Below are positions 1 to 7,186 of a stretch of 64,000 nucleotides of DNA, in pieces. The notes below the pieces were generated by a model. It was not told the DNA's origin. It saw only the letters and a list, made by a program, of their open reading frames with translations, and searched no databases. The stretch comes from Halorubrum sp. CBA1229. GTDB lineage: Archaea > Halobacteriota > Halobacteria > Halobacteriales > Haloferacaceae. Made by a program: the position numbers and the translations under genes. The DNA lies in assembly GCF_003721435.2 (NCBI RefSeq), contig NZ_CP054585.1, positions 3,154,341 to 3,218,340 on the forward strand, written 5' to 3'. Within the stretch, counting starts at the first letter, position 1, and every line of letters starts with the position of its first letter.

Positions 1-16
1 GAGGCCCCCGTGACCG

Positions 17-100
17 TGACGGTCGTCCGCTGACCGCCGTCCGCTGACGGTCGTCCGCTGACCGCCGTCCGCTGACGGTCGTCCGCTGACGGTCGCCCGC
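17..100. repeat. Six tandem copies of a 14-bp GC-rich repeat
   Basis: Six consecutive 14-bp units follow one another without gaps, of the form TGACSGYCGTCCGC with alternating GG and CC variants; the last unit has one further change. The array sits just after the stop of the minus-strand phosphate permease gene, so it may lie in that gene's 3' region or belong to a gene cut off at the window edge. A related string (CCGCTGACGG) recurs near 1331, just upstream of the same permease. No function can be assigned from sequence. Confidence 0.85.
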
Positions 101-112
101 TTACCCGGTTCG

Positions 113-1324
113 TCACCCGCCGAGCACCGCGGCGAAGACCTTGTAGAGCCCGAACCCGATGGCGATAGAGGCGACGAGCGTGATCAGCCAGAACCCGAGG
201 GTGACACCGATCTTCCGCCGAGAGACGCCCGCCGATCCGCCGGCGAGCCCCCCGCCGATGACGCCGGAGATGATGATGTTGTTGAACGAGATCGGGATCC
301 CCAGCGCGATGGCCAGCTGCGCGATGATGAACCCGGGGACGAGCGCGGCGATGGAGCGTCTGACCCCCAACTGCGCGTACTCGCGGGAGGTCGCTTGGAG
401 CAGCTTCGGCGCTCCCATCCACGCGCCCGCGAGGATGCCCGTCGCGCCGAGCGAGAGCAGGACGATGCCGGGGAGTCCGAGCTCGACCCCGTAGAGGTTC
501 TCGAGCGGCCCGGTCGCCAGCCCGACCTGACTGCCGCCGCTGGAGAAGGCGACGACGCTCCCGAGGACGATGAGGAAGGTCCGAATGCCGCCCTCGACCG
601 ACGCCTGCGTCCGCCGGCGGATGGCCAGGAACCACGCCGCGGCGGCCGCCAGCGTGACGAGCGCGACCACCGGATCGATATCGGCGACCGTCGGCGTCTC
701 GACCTGCCGCGCGATGAACCCCGCGACGGAACTCTGGGTCGCGTCGGGCGGCGAGGGGATGACGCCCAACTGGACGTTGGCGACGATGCCGCCGACCACC
801 GCCGCGAGCAGCGGGACGCCGACCGTCTCCGGGATGTCGTCGCGTCGGAGAACGGTGGCGGTGAGATAGGCGAGCCCGCCCGAAACGGGGGGAACGAGCG
901 CCCAGAAGAGCGCGATGCGGCGGTAGGTGTCGATCGCCGGGTCGCCGCCGAGCGAGAGCCCCACGCCCACCATCGCCCCCGTCGTCGCGAACGCCGCCGG
1001 GACCGGATAGCCGGTGTAGACGCCGAAGGCCATGAACCCGGTCGCGGTCAGCAGCCCCGCCGTCGCTGCCAGCGACGTTATCTGGACGCCGTTTATGAGC
1101 CCCGCTCCGACCGTCTCGGAGATCGCCCCGCCCTGCGTGAGCGCGCCGAGCGCGGCGAGGATCCCGATGAGGAAGGCGGCCCGCATCGTCGAGATGGCGT
1201 TGGCGCCGATCGCCGGGGCGAACGGGGGCGAGTTGCTGTTGGCGCCGAGCGCCCACGCCGTGGCGAGGCTGGTGAGCGTCGCCAGCGCGACGAGCGCCCA
1301 GAAGACGGCTCCCGCCACGCTCAA
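113..1324 (-). CDS. Inorganic phosphate transporter, PiT family
   Basis: A 403-residue polytopic membrane protein. The N-terminal half carries the PiT signature region (GANSNSPPFAPAIGANAIST at about residues 27-46) and the C-terminal half carries the inverted-repeat counterpart (ISFNNIIISGVIGGGLAGG near residue 350). About ten hydrophobic segments are visible. PiT proteins import phosphate using a cation gradient. The usual GANDVANA core is changed to GANSNSPP, as in several archaeal members, so the substrate is inferred. It is chromosomal and lies outside the integrated element, whose left junction is about 200 bp upstream of the start codon. Confidence 0.85.
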   Translation of the reverse strand: MSVAGAVFWALVALATLTSLATAWALGANSNSPPFAPAIGANAISTMRAAFLIGILAALGALTQGGAISETVGAGLINGVQITSLAATAGLLTATGFMAFGVYTGYPVPAAFATTGAMVGVGLSLGGDPAIDTYRRIALFWALVPPVSGGLAYLTATVLRRDDIPETVGVPLLAAVVGGIVANVQLGVIPSPPDATQSSVAGFIARQVETPTVADIDPVVALVTLAAAAAWFLAIRRRTQASVEGGIRTFLIVLGSVVAFSSGGSQVGLATGPLENLYGVELGLPGIVLLSLGATGILAGAWMGAPKLLQATSREYAQLGVRRSIAALVPGFIIAQLAIALGIPISFNNIIISGVIGGGLAGGSAGVSRRKIGVTLGFWLITLVASIAIGFGLYKVFAAVLGG

Positions 1325-1527
1325 CGGCCTCCGCTGACGGCGGTTCGAACCATGTCACCCACTTCGACGGAGGCGGTGATTAAACGTTCCCCCGACGCGT
1401 CCGCGATGCACGTCGGAAGGCTACGGTCGCAGACTCGATTCGCTCGAAAAACGAGTCGGTAGCACGTGTGGTGAAATCACCGTCGACACGGTACCGACGC
1501 TCGCGACGTGTCTCGCGGCAGCAGAGA

Positions 1528-1541
1528 ATGGGGCCGGAGGG
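1528..1541. repeat. Left attachment site, 14-bp core
   Basis: ATGGGGCCGGAGGG, identical to 46494-46507. This is the left copy of the tRNA-Trp 3' end left behind by integration; the sequences diverge immediately on both sides. The rest of 1325-1608 holds the upstream region of the phosphate permease, with an AT-rich TATA-like patch near 1379-1385, and no convincing independent gene. Confidence 0.9.
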
Positions 1542-1622
1542 CGAAGCGAAACTCGCAGATCCCGCTTCTCCGACTCTCTTCCCGACCGATCCGACTGATC
1601 GCGTTTGCTTACGCTGGCTCAT
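1528..1622 (-). CDS. 5' part of a gene split by integration (zinc-ribbon protein)
   Basis: A minus-strand frame opens with ATG at 1622, overlapping the last 14 bases of the integrase gene, and reads into the attachment core. In the chromosome it runs on into host DNA and stops at 1380, giving an 80-residue chimera. If the two 14-bp cores recombine, the frame passes instead into the sequence ending at 46367. That produces a 73-residue protein with about 32 residues from here and about 41 from the right end, where the cysteine pairs lie. The start overlaps the integrase as other genes in this chain overlap each other, which supports its being real. Its function is unknown; small zinc-binding partners of integrases are known in related elements. 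Confidence 0.65.
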
Positions 1623-2640
1623 TATTGATGTCTAAGTCCGTGTGCTGCTGCTGTCGTTCTTCGAACTCTTCGACTACCGTGGCCTGATCGTAGTACCGCC
1701 GGATCGTCGCCGGCTTCGCGTTGACCCGGCGAGCGACATACTCGATGTCGCCGTCCGTCTCGTTCAGGAGCCACGTGATCGCGCCGGTCCGAATTGCATG
1801 CGGCGACCTCGACGACGGACACTTCCCGGACTCTGCCCGACTCGTCCACTCGCAGCTGTGACGCTCTCGTGAGTGCGGGCAGCCGGTGTAGAGACACGGT
1901 TGGGTCGACTGGTAGCACCAGGACCGAATCGTCGTCCGACTCGGTCGCCCCTGTCGCGTCGAGAAGAGCGGATCGCGGCCGTACTTGTCCCGCTTGTCCG
2001 GCCGCTCTCGAGCGACGTACATGTCGAGCGCTGCGACGACATCGTCGTTGACGCTCACTATCCGTTCGCCCTCGGCGTCGTTCTTCAGCGGCGTCTCCGT
2101 CTCCGGCCGATGGTAGAACCGCAGTGTCCCCTCCTCGGCGTCGTAGTCGCCGAGATCGAGGCCACGGAGACCGCCGAGACGGCACGCCGTGTGCCAAAGC
2201 ACCTCCATCGAGGCGTGCCAGGCCGTTCCGAACCACTGGTCAGAGTCGCGGAAGTAGTTCAAGTGCTTCCGCGCTCTGTCCGCCGGCAACTGCTCGTCGC
2301 TCGTCTCCTCGTCTTTCGTCAGTTTCGGGATCTCGACCTTCTTACTGAGCTCCTCGTCGACAACCTCGATCCGTTCGCAGAATTCGAACAGCTGCTTGAT
2401 CGAGACCATCGCGCTCTTCACCGTCGACGGAGAGACATCGTCCGACTCACGGTGGTGGCGGTAGTCGTCGATCTCCCAACCGTCAATATCACGCATCGTC
2501 TCGATATCGTTCTCCTCACACCACTCGACGAAGTGACTCAGCCGATGCGCGTAGCTCCGAACCGTCTCGTCGGCCTGCCGCTGCTGGCGCCGACTCAGGA
2601 AGCGATCGGCCGCTTCCCTCGGTGAAAGCTCCCGGCTCAT
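1609..2640 (-). CDS. int: Tyrosine recombinase / integrase of the element
   Basis: 343 residues. A SAM-like core-binding domain covers about residues 10-95 and the catalytic domain about 120-325. Visible catalytic residues are Arg154 in CRLGGLRG, the His281-x-x-Arg284 pair in SPHAIRTG, and tyrosine at 316/317 in IRRYYDQ. A cysteine-rich insert (residues 249-274) precedes the HxxR motif, as in many haloarchaeal integrases, and may bind zinc. The enzyme should integrate and excise the element at the 14-bp tRNA-Trp core next to its gene. Its start overlaps the stop of the upstream zinc-ribbon gene (ATGA), and its end overlaps the split gene that crosses the attachment site. Resemblance to SNJ2-type integrases is inferred from context. 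Confidence 0.93.
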   Translation of the reverse strand: MSRELSPREAADRFLSRRQQRQADETVRSYAHRLSHFVEWCEENDIETMRDIDGWEIDDYRHHRESDDVSPSTVKSAMVSIKQLFEFCERIEVVDEELSKKVEIPKLTKDEETSDEQLPADRARKHLNYFRDSDQWFGTAWHASMEVLWHTACRLGGLRGLDLGDYDAEEGTLRFYHRPETETPLKNDAEGERIVSVNDDVVAALDMYVARERPDKRDKYGRDPLFSTRQGRPSRTTIRSWCYQSTQPCLYTGCPHSRERHSCEWTSRAESGKCPSSRSPHAIRTGAITWLLNETDGDIEYVARRVNAKPATIRRYYDQATVVEEFEERQQQHTDLDINNEPA

Positions 2641-2765
2641 GGTCCCCGGTCAAGACAGTCGAGCGACCGGCCGGCGTACCGGCCGCAGTTCGGGCAGGTG
2701 TTCCCGTTCACGAACCGGTTGACGAGCCGGTCGCACTGCGGGCACTCCCACAGCTTCCCGGTCAC
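2637..2765 (-). CDS. Small zinc-ribbon protein, 42 aa
   Basis: A 42-residue frame starting with GTG at 2765, with two cysteine pairs (CPQC and CPNC) about 17 residues apart, the layout of a treble-clef or rubredoxin-like zinc ribbon. The start overlaps the previous stop by four bases (GTGA) and the stop overlaps the integrase start by four bases (ATGA). Such coupling on both sides supports translation. It probably binds DNA or protein as an accessory to recombination or regulation; this is inference from position. Confidence 0.7.
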   Translation of the reverse strand: MTGKLWECPQCDRLVNRFVNGNTCPNCGRYAGRSLDCLDRGP

Positions 2766-2926
2766 GGAGCCACCACCTCGCCCGTGTCGAACTCGCTCGC
2801 GGGGATCCCGGCCTGCCGGCGCGCCATGTCGACCGCAGCCGAGTCCGTCGCGAGCACGCCGACGGCGACCGTCTCGACGTGCCAGCCGTGCGACGAGCGC
2901 AGTTCGACGTCGACCTCCCGGCTCAC
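2762..2926 (-). CDS. Small conserved-type hypothetical protein, 54 aa
   Basis: A 54-residue frame beginning with GTG at 2926 and ending at 2762, with four-base overlaps at both ends with its neighbours. It is mixed polar and hydrophobic with no membrane segment or cysteines; a central stretch (VAVGVLATDSAAVDMARRQA) looks like a beta strand followed by a helix. Function unknown. The evidence for it is the unbroken run of overlapping start and stop codons through the integrase operon. Confidence 0.6.
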   Translation of the reverse strand: MSREVDVELRSSHGWHVETVAVGVLATDSAAVDMARRQAGIPASEFDTGEVVAP

Positions 2927-3189
2927 GGGTCGGCCTCCGGCGCGTCGAGCTCGTCGTAGTCGAGATCGCGGAGCTCCGCGGTCACCCAGCTCGCGTCACC
3001 CGGCAGATTCCGGGCGAGCCGGTGGACATCGTAGTCCGCGACCACGGCCCCGGGCGTCATCACCGCGTAGAGCAGCTGCGGGGAGTGGTAGCCCGCGGGC
3101 TCCAGTTCCGGATCGTCGTCGGGGTCGAGGCGTTCGACGCCGACCGTGTACGCGGTCGCCTCGCCGTCGGCGATGCGGGTGAACCTCAT
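2923..3189 (-). CDS. Hypothetical protein in integrase operon, 88 aa
   Basis: 88 residues, acidic, no membrane segment. It overlaps the upstream winged-helix gene by four bases and the downstream 54-residue gene by four bases. High GC content and acidic composition match typical haloarchaeal coding sequence. No motif is recognised; it may be an accessory factor of the recombination module. Confidence 0.7.
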   Translation of the reverse strand: MRFTRIADGEATAYTVGVERLDPDDDPELEPAGYHSPQLLYAVMTPGAVVADYDVHRLARNLPGDASWVTAELRDLDYDELDAPEADP

Positions 3190-3491
3190 TCGTCACCTCC
3201 CGCCTGCCACGCTTGGCGGGCTTTGAGGGCGCGGCGGGCCGACTCGGTGAGTCGGTACTCGTTGGTGCGCTTGTCGCGCGCCTGCTTGGCGACAAGGTCG
3301 CGCTCGACGAGCTTGTCGAGGTTCTGGTAGAGGCGGCTGTGGTTGAGTTCCTCGCCGTAGTAGTCGGCGAGTTCCGCCTTCAGCGAGAGCCCCTTGCGGG
3401 CGTCGTCGTGGGACAGCGCCCACAGGAGATCGCGCTGGAAGGCGGTGAGGTCCGCGAGCGCGTCGTGGTCCGCGGCGCACTCCGCGCTCAT
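3186..3491 (-). CDS. PadR-like winged-helix regulator
   Basis: 101 residues from the ATG at 3491, chosen because it overlaps the previous stop by four bases. The sequence reads as one winged-helix domain: FQRDLLWALSHDD, then helices around LKAELADYYGEELNHSRLYQ, then a wing ending in TNEYRLTESARRAL. This pattern (Lx5Y.. SRLYQNLDKLVERDLV) is typical of PadR-family or related transcription factors. In the integrase operon it is a candidate regulator of integration and excision, perhaps acting on the palindromes at 3647-3684. The target is inferred. Confidence 0.75.
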   Translation of the reverse strand: MSAECAADHDALADLTAFQRDLLWALSHDDARKGLSLKAELADYYGEELNHSRLYQNLDKLVERDLVAKQARDKRTNEYRLTESARRALKARQAWQAGGDE

Positions 3492-3646
3492 GCGTCGTCC
3501 TCCGCACATGAGAAACAGACGGGCACGCCGCGCTCTGCGTCGAGGCCGTCAGCCGGCGCTGGGCAGAACGCGCAGCCGCCGTCGGTTTCGCTCGATTCTC
3601 CGGTCGTCGCGCAGGGCTTAAGCCCCGCAGTTGCCATCGTCAGCAT
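3488..3646 (-). CDS. Small zinc-finger protein, first gene of integrase operon
   Basis: 52 residues from the ATG at 3646, with four cysteines in two pairs near the C-terminus (CAFC and CFSC). It ends with a four-base overlap into the winged-helix gene. The frame stays open up to a GTG at 3739, so a longer 83-residue form is possible; with it, the two inverted repeats at 3647-3684 would be coding. I prefer the short form because those palindromes look like operator DNA, but a TATA-like element at 3776-3783 would fit either. Confidence 0.6.
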   Translation of the reverse strand: MLTMATAGLKPCATTGESSETDGGCAFCPAPADGLDAERGVPVCFSCAEDDA

Positions 3647-3684
3647 GGTTCTGTGGGCCAACACAGAACCCGACCCGGTCGGGT
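3647..3684. promoter_or_regulatory. Two adjacent palindromes before the integrase operon
   Basis: 3647-3655 and 3662-3670 form a perfect 9-bp inverted repeat (GGTTCTGTG / CACAGAACC) with a six-base spacer. 3668-3675 and 3677-3684 form a second perfect 8-bp inverted repeat (ACCCGACC / GGTCGGGT) with a one-base spacer, sharing three bases with the first. They lie directly before the ATG at 3646. Either operator sites for a dimeric regulator or RNA hairpins in a leader are possible. Confidence 0.6.
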
Positions 3685-3754
3685 GTTGTAGCACCGCGAC
3701 CGGGATCCTACATTTCATCGCGAGCCGAGGGTTCGTCACTCGGGCTCCGTGTCA

Positions 3755-3788
3755 ACACAACATAGGTGATACAACTTATAGGTTGTGT
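3755..3788. promoter_or_regulatory. Divergent promoter/operator region, ACAAC half-sites
   Basis: A perfect 7-bp inverted repeat ACACAAC (3755-3761) and GTTGTGT (3782-3788), plus a third ACAAC copy at 3771-3775, overlaps a TATA-like element for the minus strand (CTTATAGG on the plus strand, 3776-3783). It lies between the leftward integrase operon and the rightward repressor pair, where a repressor operator is expected. The repressor gene has its own TATA-like box at 3841-3846, about 24 bases before its ATG. Confidence 0.55.
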
Positions 3789-3864
3789 CTGAAATTGATA
3801 GTTCAATAGACTTTCTGAGGTTCCGATCGTGTGTACTAGGTTTTAGTGAACTAGTAGTCTCCTT

Positions 3865-4197
3865 ATGAGATATTCTGGGGACTGGATGGCACTCGTTGAC
3901 GACAGAGTGCTTGAATATCTACGCGAGAACGGTTCTGGATCTCCTACAGAAATGAAGGAAGAGGGGCCGATCCGGTATTCGAGTCAGTATATCGGCCGTC
4001 GATGTAAGAAATTGAAAGAAAATGGGCTCGTTCAGCACCTCGGGAACGGGGTTTACGTCATCACTGACGATGGAGAGGCGTACCTCGATGGGCGACTTGA
4101 CACGCAGGAATGGCGCTACATCGATGACGATGCGAGCGAAGTCACCGCCAGTAGCTCCGAAGAGGTCCCCGGTGAGTCGAACGGAGGCGCAACCTGA
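3865..4197 (+). CDS. PhiH1-repressor-like winged-helix protein 1
   Basis: 110 residues. The start MRYSGDWMALVDDRVLEY and the following helix-turn-helix (NGSGSPTEMKEEGPIRYSSQ, then YIGRRCKKLKENGLV) match the winged-helix repressor family known from haloarchaeal virus PhiH and common in proviruses. A short wing (YVITDDGEAYL) follows. The start lies about 24 bases after a TATA-like TTTTAG, so the transcript is probably leaderless. It faces the integrase operon and is followed at once (TGA-ATG) by a second gene of the same family. Likely role: maintaining the integrated state. Confidence 0.82.
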   Translation: MRYSGDWMALVDDRVLEYLRENGSGSPTEMKEEGPIRYSSQYIGRRCKKLKENGLVQHLGNGVYVITDDGEAYLDGRLDTQEWRYIDDDASEVTASSSEEVPGESNGGAT

Positions 4198-4533
4198 ATG
4201 CGGTCTTTCGTTCCGTGGATGACCCAGCTCGACGAGCGGATCCTCGAACAGGTTGCCTCCGATGGTGCTTCTACCTCTTGGGAAGTCGGGTTCGAACTCA
4301 CCGGCACCGTGAGCCCCGGTCGCGTGACCGAGCGCTGTAACACGTTGGTCGACGCCGAGCTTGTCGAGCGCGAAGATCGTGATATCGGATTCGGTCGCGT
4401 GGAGACCTACTGGTCGATCACAACGTGGGGGCGGTTGTACCTGAGTGACGAAGTCGATCCCGGACTCGACATTCCCGAGCCCGGTCCGCGACCGCCTCAT
4501 GCTACGCGGCCGGGTGAGTGGGCAGGCTTTTAA
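4198..4533 (+). CDS. PhiH1-repressor-like winged-helix protein 2
   Basis: 111 residues, starting on the base after the stop of the first repressor-like gene. It has the same layout: PWMTQLDERILEQV, a helix-turn-helix (SWEVGFELTGTVSPGRVTER), and a wing (YWSITTWGRLYL). The C-terminus is proline-rich. The two are diverged relatives and could form heterodimers or act on different operators. It ends five bases before the convergent HEPN-like gene. Confidence 0.8.
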   Translation: MRSFVPWMTQLDERILEQVASDGASTSWEVGFELTGTVSPGRVTERCNTLVDAELVEREDRDIGFGRVETYWSITTWGRLYLSDEVDPGLDIPEPGPRPPHATRPGEWAGF

Positions 4534-4538
4534 TTTGT

Positions 4539-5483
4539 CTACTGAGTGTAATTGGAAACCCGTGACAAGTCGTTTTGAAACTCTTCAATCGGTGGGAGTA
4601 CTAAGTCGCTTAGTAGGCTAGCCACCAATTCTATTCCTTGTGTAACAGCCATCTTGAATTCTTCAAGTTCATCCAACTTGACCGTATCTCCCCGTCTCGT
4701 TACATAGTGGCTGATCTCATTCCGAGTGTCTACGATCCACCGTTTAATTTCTCCAAGATTATATGTATCACTTTGAGCGTAGTGTGCCTCAATATCTCCA
4801 ATAATACAGCCCACACTAGTCTCGTCTATCTTGTGGTGAACCCCGTCGACGTAAGCGTTTAACCACCTCGCGCCGACCTCCTCTATCATGGTTGAGCAGG
4901 CGATGATTACCACGATCAACGGCGGATGTGAGATATATGGGAAAGAGTTACTGGTCAACTCTTCAAAATCGTTGTCTCTTTTCATCAATCCGTGGAACCG
5001 AGCGGCGTGATTGAAAGATTCGACAACCCAAAGAAACCACAGTTGTGCGTGTACGTATAATCGTATCCGAGGAATTATTGTATCCTGGAAATTTAGGGTG
5101 TCCTTGGCTAGTTCTTCGTATATGTCATTTTGACTAAACTCTGCTTTCGAATTAAGAATCTCAAAACTCTCCTCAAATTGATCTAATATGGGCTCTACCG
5201 TCTCCAAAAGTCTGATCGCGTTGCGGATCCCCCCACTAAGTCGAACCGGGTGTCGTATGTCGATCGCCCTAGCCCCATTGCTGTGGTCCTTCTGTATCTG
5301 CTGATAATAGTTGTCAACAGCCTCAGATATGACTGCTTGAACAAACTTACAGAGTTTTTGTCCTTCTCGGATTGTAGCTGCCTGCCACGGGTCTTGGGCA
5401 GGTTCGAAACGGATCTTCCGTGGAACTTCCGAGTGTTGCTCGAGTAGTATTTTTACCGTCGCCACATCCCCAAAGTCCCTCAT
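4539..5483 (-). CDS. HEPN-like protein, candidate abortive-infection RNase
   Basis: 314 residues from the ATG at 5483, chosen over an upstream TTG because a TATA-like box (GATAATAG on the plus strand, 5511-5518) lies 28 bases before it. The protein is largely helical. Near residue 265 it has DTRNEISHY, matching the R-N-x-x-x-H catalytic motif of HEPN ribonucleases and toxins. The gene is AT-rich compared with the host and forms one end of a cargo island with restriction-modification genes, a usual setting for HEPN defence proteins. HEPN assignment rests on the single motif and on context. No nucleotidyltransferase (MNT) partner is visible next to it. Confidence 0.5.
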   Translation of the reverse strand: MRDFGDVATVKILLEQHSEVPRKIRFEPAQDPWQAATIREGQKLCKFVQAVISEAVDNYYQQIQKDHSNGARAIDIRHPVRLSGGIRNAIRLLETVEPILDQFEESFEILNSKAEFSQNDIYEELAKDTLNFQDTIIPRIRLYVHAQLWFLWVVESFNHAARFHGLMKRDNDFEELTSNSFPYISHPPLIVVIIACSTMIEEVGARWLNAYVDGVHHKIDETSVGCIIGDIEAHYAQSDTYNLGEIKRWIVDTRNEISHYVTRRGDTVKLDELEEFKMAVTQGIELVASLLSDLVLPPIEEFQNDLSRVSNYTQ

Positions 5484-5529
5484 ACGATATCCGTAGAAGG
5501 TGTACTGCGTGATAATAGTGCCAGCCGAG

Positions 5530-5870
5530 ATAGTCAATTAGCGAGTTTGTCTGCGTCACAGTCATCGCGAAGACCTATTCGATTGCTAGTAGAATCGCGA
5601 TTGTTGGGTCAGAGCTTGGCTTTATGTGGAACATCCACTTCAGAACGGTCACCCTTTCGGGGCTTGGCTACGGTGGAATCAAGCCGACCACGACGACGAC
5701 ACAACTGCTCGCGAGCGTTCAGTCGCTTATCCGTGGGATTCTAATAGCGCTTTGCCGTGTTTGGACGTCGGGCTCTTAGATAGTTCTCTGGCTAGACTAG
5801 CGCCGGTGTCGATGAGCCAAAACTCCTTGCTCAAACAACGAGAGATTTAATTGATGATTGGACCTACTAG
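5530..5870. other. Intergenic stretch with no supported gene
   Basis: About 340 bases upstream of the HEPN-like gene. Short frames exist on both strands, but none has a promoter, ribosome binding site, conserved motif or coupling to a neighbour. I see no hairpin or repeat of note. Confidence 0.5.
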
Positions 5871-5987
5871 CTATTCCTCGTCATCTTGATCATCCTTTCC
5901 CGACCAGGTGACCGTACCACTACCGTGTACTGCGACTTGGAACAGCTGTTCTTCAACTGCCTCCTGTAGATCTTTTTCTTTGTTCAT
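5871..5987 (-). CDS. Small acidic protein, 38 aa
   Basis: A 38-residue frame starting at the ATG at 5987, preceded by a purine-rich GGTGGGG that could act as a ribosome binding site. The protein has a charged N-terminal helix (KEKDLQEAVEEQLFQ), a short VAVHGSGTV segment and an acidic tail. It is AT-rich like its neighbours. It could be a small partner or antitoxin of the next gene, but nothing in the sequence proves this. Confidence 0.45.
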   Translation of the reverse strand: MNKEKDLQEAVEEQLFQVAVHGSGTVTWSGKDDQDDEE

Positions 5988-6060
5988 AGGCCCCACCTTG
6001 TGTGCTGATTATGTGTGTTGGCATTAGTACCTTGTGTGGAAGGTAAAAGTGGAATTGGGG

Positions 6061-7104
6061 CTATGTGATTTGCCACAAGCCCCAGGCTACACCATGGAGG
6101 AGTAAAGGAATGATACAGAGTATCTTGTATCTATCTGCCCATTCATTATTCAACGCAAAAATGAGCCCTAATGTAGCTGTGATGAAACCTCCGGAGCCGG
6201 CTTGAATTAATCCCTGAGTATCCGAGATGGGAGGGATTCCCCATAGAACAATTGAAACAACAGCAGTAGCAACAGAGAACAGTAGGTAGATGACCAATGA
6301 CCTCATTAGACTATCACTATTCGGAATTAAATCGTATTCTAGATTCCATTCGTATTTACGATCTTTAGCTGGCGGAATTCGGCAAGATATCACCCGTGTA
6401 TCATCATCTAGACCATTTTCGTGGAGATCTCTAGCTGGTTCTCCACCTGTCCTATTTGTTGTTCCTTTTGTACCATATCCAGGTGGACCCTTGATCACTA
6501 TGAACTCATCGTGATTATTTGTCGGGAACTGTTCAACATTGGCCCTAAATGTGGGTATACGAAAGAATTTTTTCTTCCATTCGGATATCCATCCTTTGTA
6601 TATTTTTGGTTCTGTGATTTCATAAAAAGACACAACTTCTGATTGATCAAATTGAGAAACTATAGTCCTATAATCGCCTGGTTTTAGACTTTTATCCCGC
6701 GGTAGTTGTACTAGTGTCTTATAATCATATTCTTTGAACTTCTCTTGGAACTCTGCCCAACCTGCTGGATCGGATTCTCTTTGACGCTCAATCATACTTT
6801 CAACCCTTCTATTTTCGTAAATATTCAGCTGACTGCCATCCTCATCATATATCTGTAAGTTTCGTTTGAATTCTCGAAGTGGTAGGAACAAAAAATTAAA
6901 CTCTTTTTTAGTCGGATTATTAACTACATAGTCTATTTCTCGCTCCCGATCGACAGGAGAAACGTGAATTGTTCTGTCGATAACCCTAACCATTCTAACA
7001 TCTTTTGGGTGCCCACTCCGATCGTTCCCTGAGGAGTCTTGTGAACGCTCGGTCGCTCCATCAGAAAATAGCCTACTGTAGGCCTTTCTTAGAAAGCCCG
7101 ACAT
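6061..7104 (-). CDS. Membrane protein of defence-like island, three C-terminal TM segments
   Basis: 347 residues from the ATG at 7104; a TTG five codons upstream is less likely. The first ~265 residues are soluble and rich in charged residues, with a beta-rich pattern. The last ~75 hold three hydrophobic helices (around SLVIYLLFSVATAVVSIVLW, GGFITATLGLIFAL and ILCIIPLLLHGVAWGLW). No family is recognised. A soluble sensor-like domain joined to a C-terminal membrane bundle is common in defence effectors that damage the membrane, so that is one idea. It is AT-rich and lies just downstream of the helicase-nuclease in the same direction. Confidence 0.7.
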   Translation of the reverse strand: MSGFLRKAYSRLFSDGATERSQDSSGNDRSGHPKDVRMVRVIDRTIHVSPVDREREIDYVVNNPTKKEFNFLFLPLREFKRNLQIYDEDGSQLNIYENRRVESMIERQRESDPAGWAEFQEKFKEYDYKTLVQLPRDKSLKPGDYRTIVSQFDQSEVVSFYEITEPKIYKGWISEWKKKFFRIPTFRANVEQFPTNNHDEFIVIKGPPGYGTKGTTNRTGGEPARDLHENGLDDDTRVISCRIPPAKDRKYEWNLEYDLIPNSDSLMRSLVIYLLFSVATAVVSIVLWGIPPISDTQGLIQAGSGGFITATLGLIFALNNEWADRYKILCIIPLLLHGVAWGLWQIT

Positions 7105-7186
7105 CACTATATTAGCCAATAGTTATTCAGAATTCATAATATTACCGTCTATCTCATCTAATATACGCCTTCAGAATACTTTGTAC

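Noticed and set aside
395..1462. Long plus-strand frame of 355 codons opposite the phosphate permease
   Set aside because: It is Arg- and Asp-rich with no hydrophobic core, a usual antisense shadow in GC-rich DNA. The minus-strand permease has clear motifs.
1622..2236. 204-codon frame inside the integrase gene
   Set aside because: An out-of-frame Arg-rich shadow of the integrase, which has all catalytic residues in the other frame.
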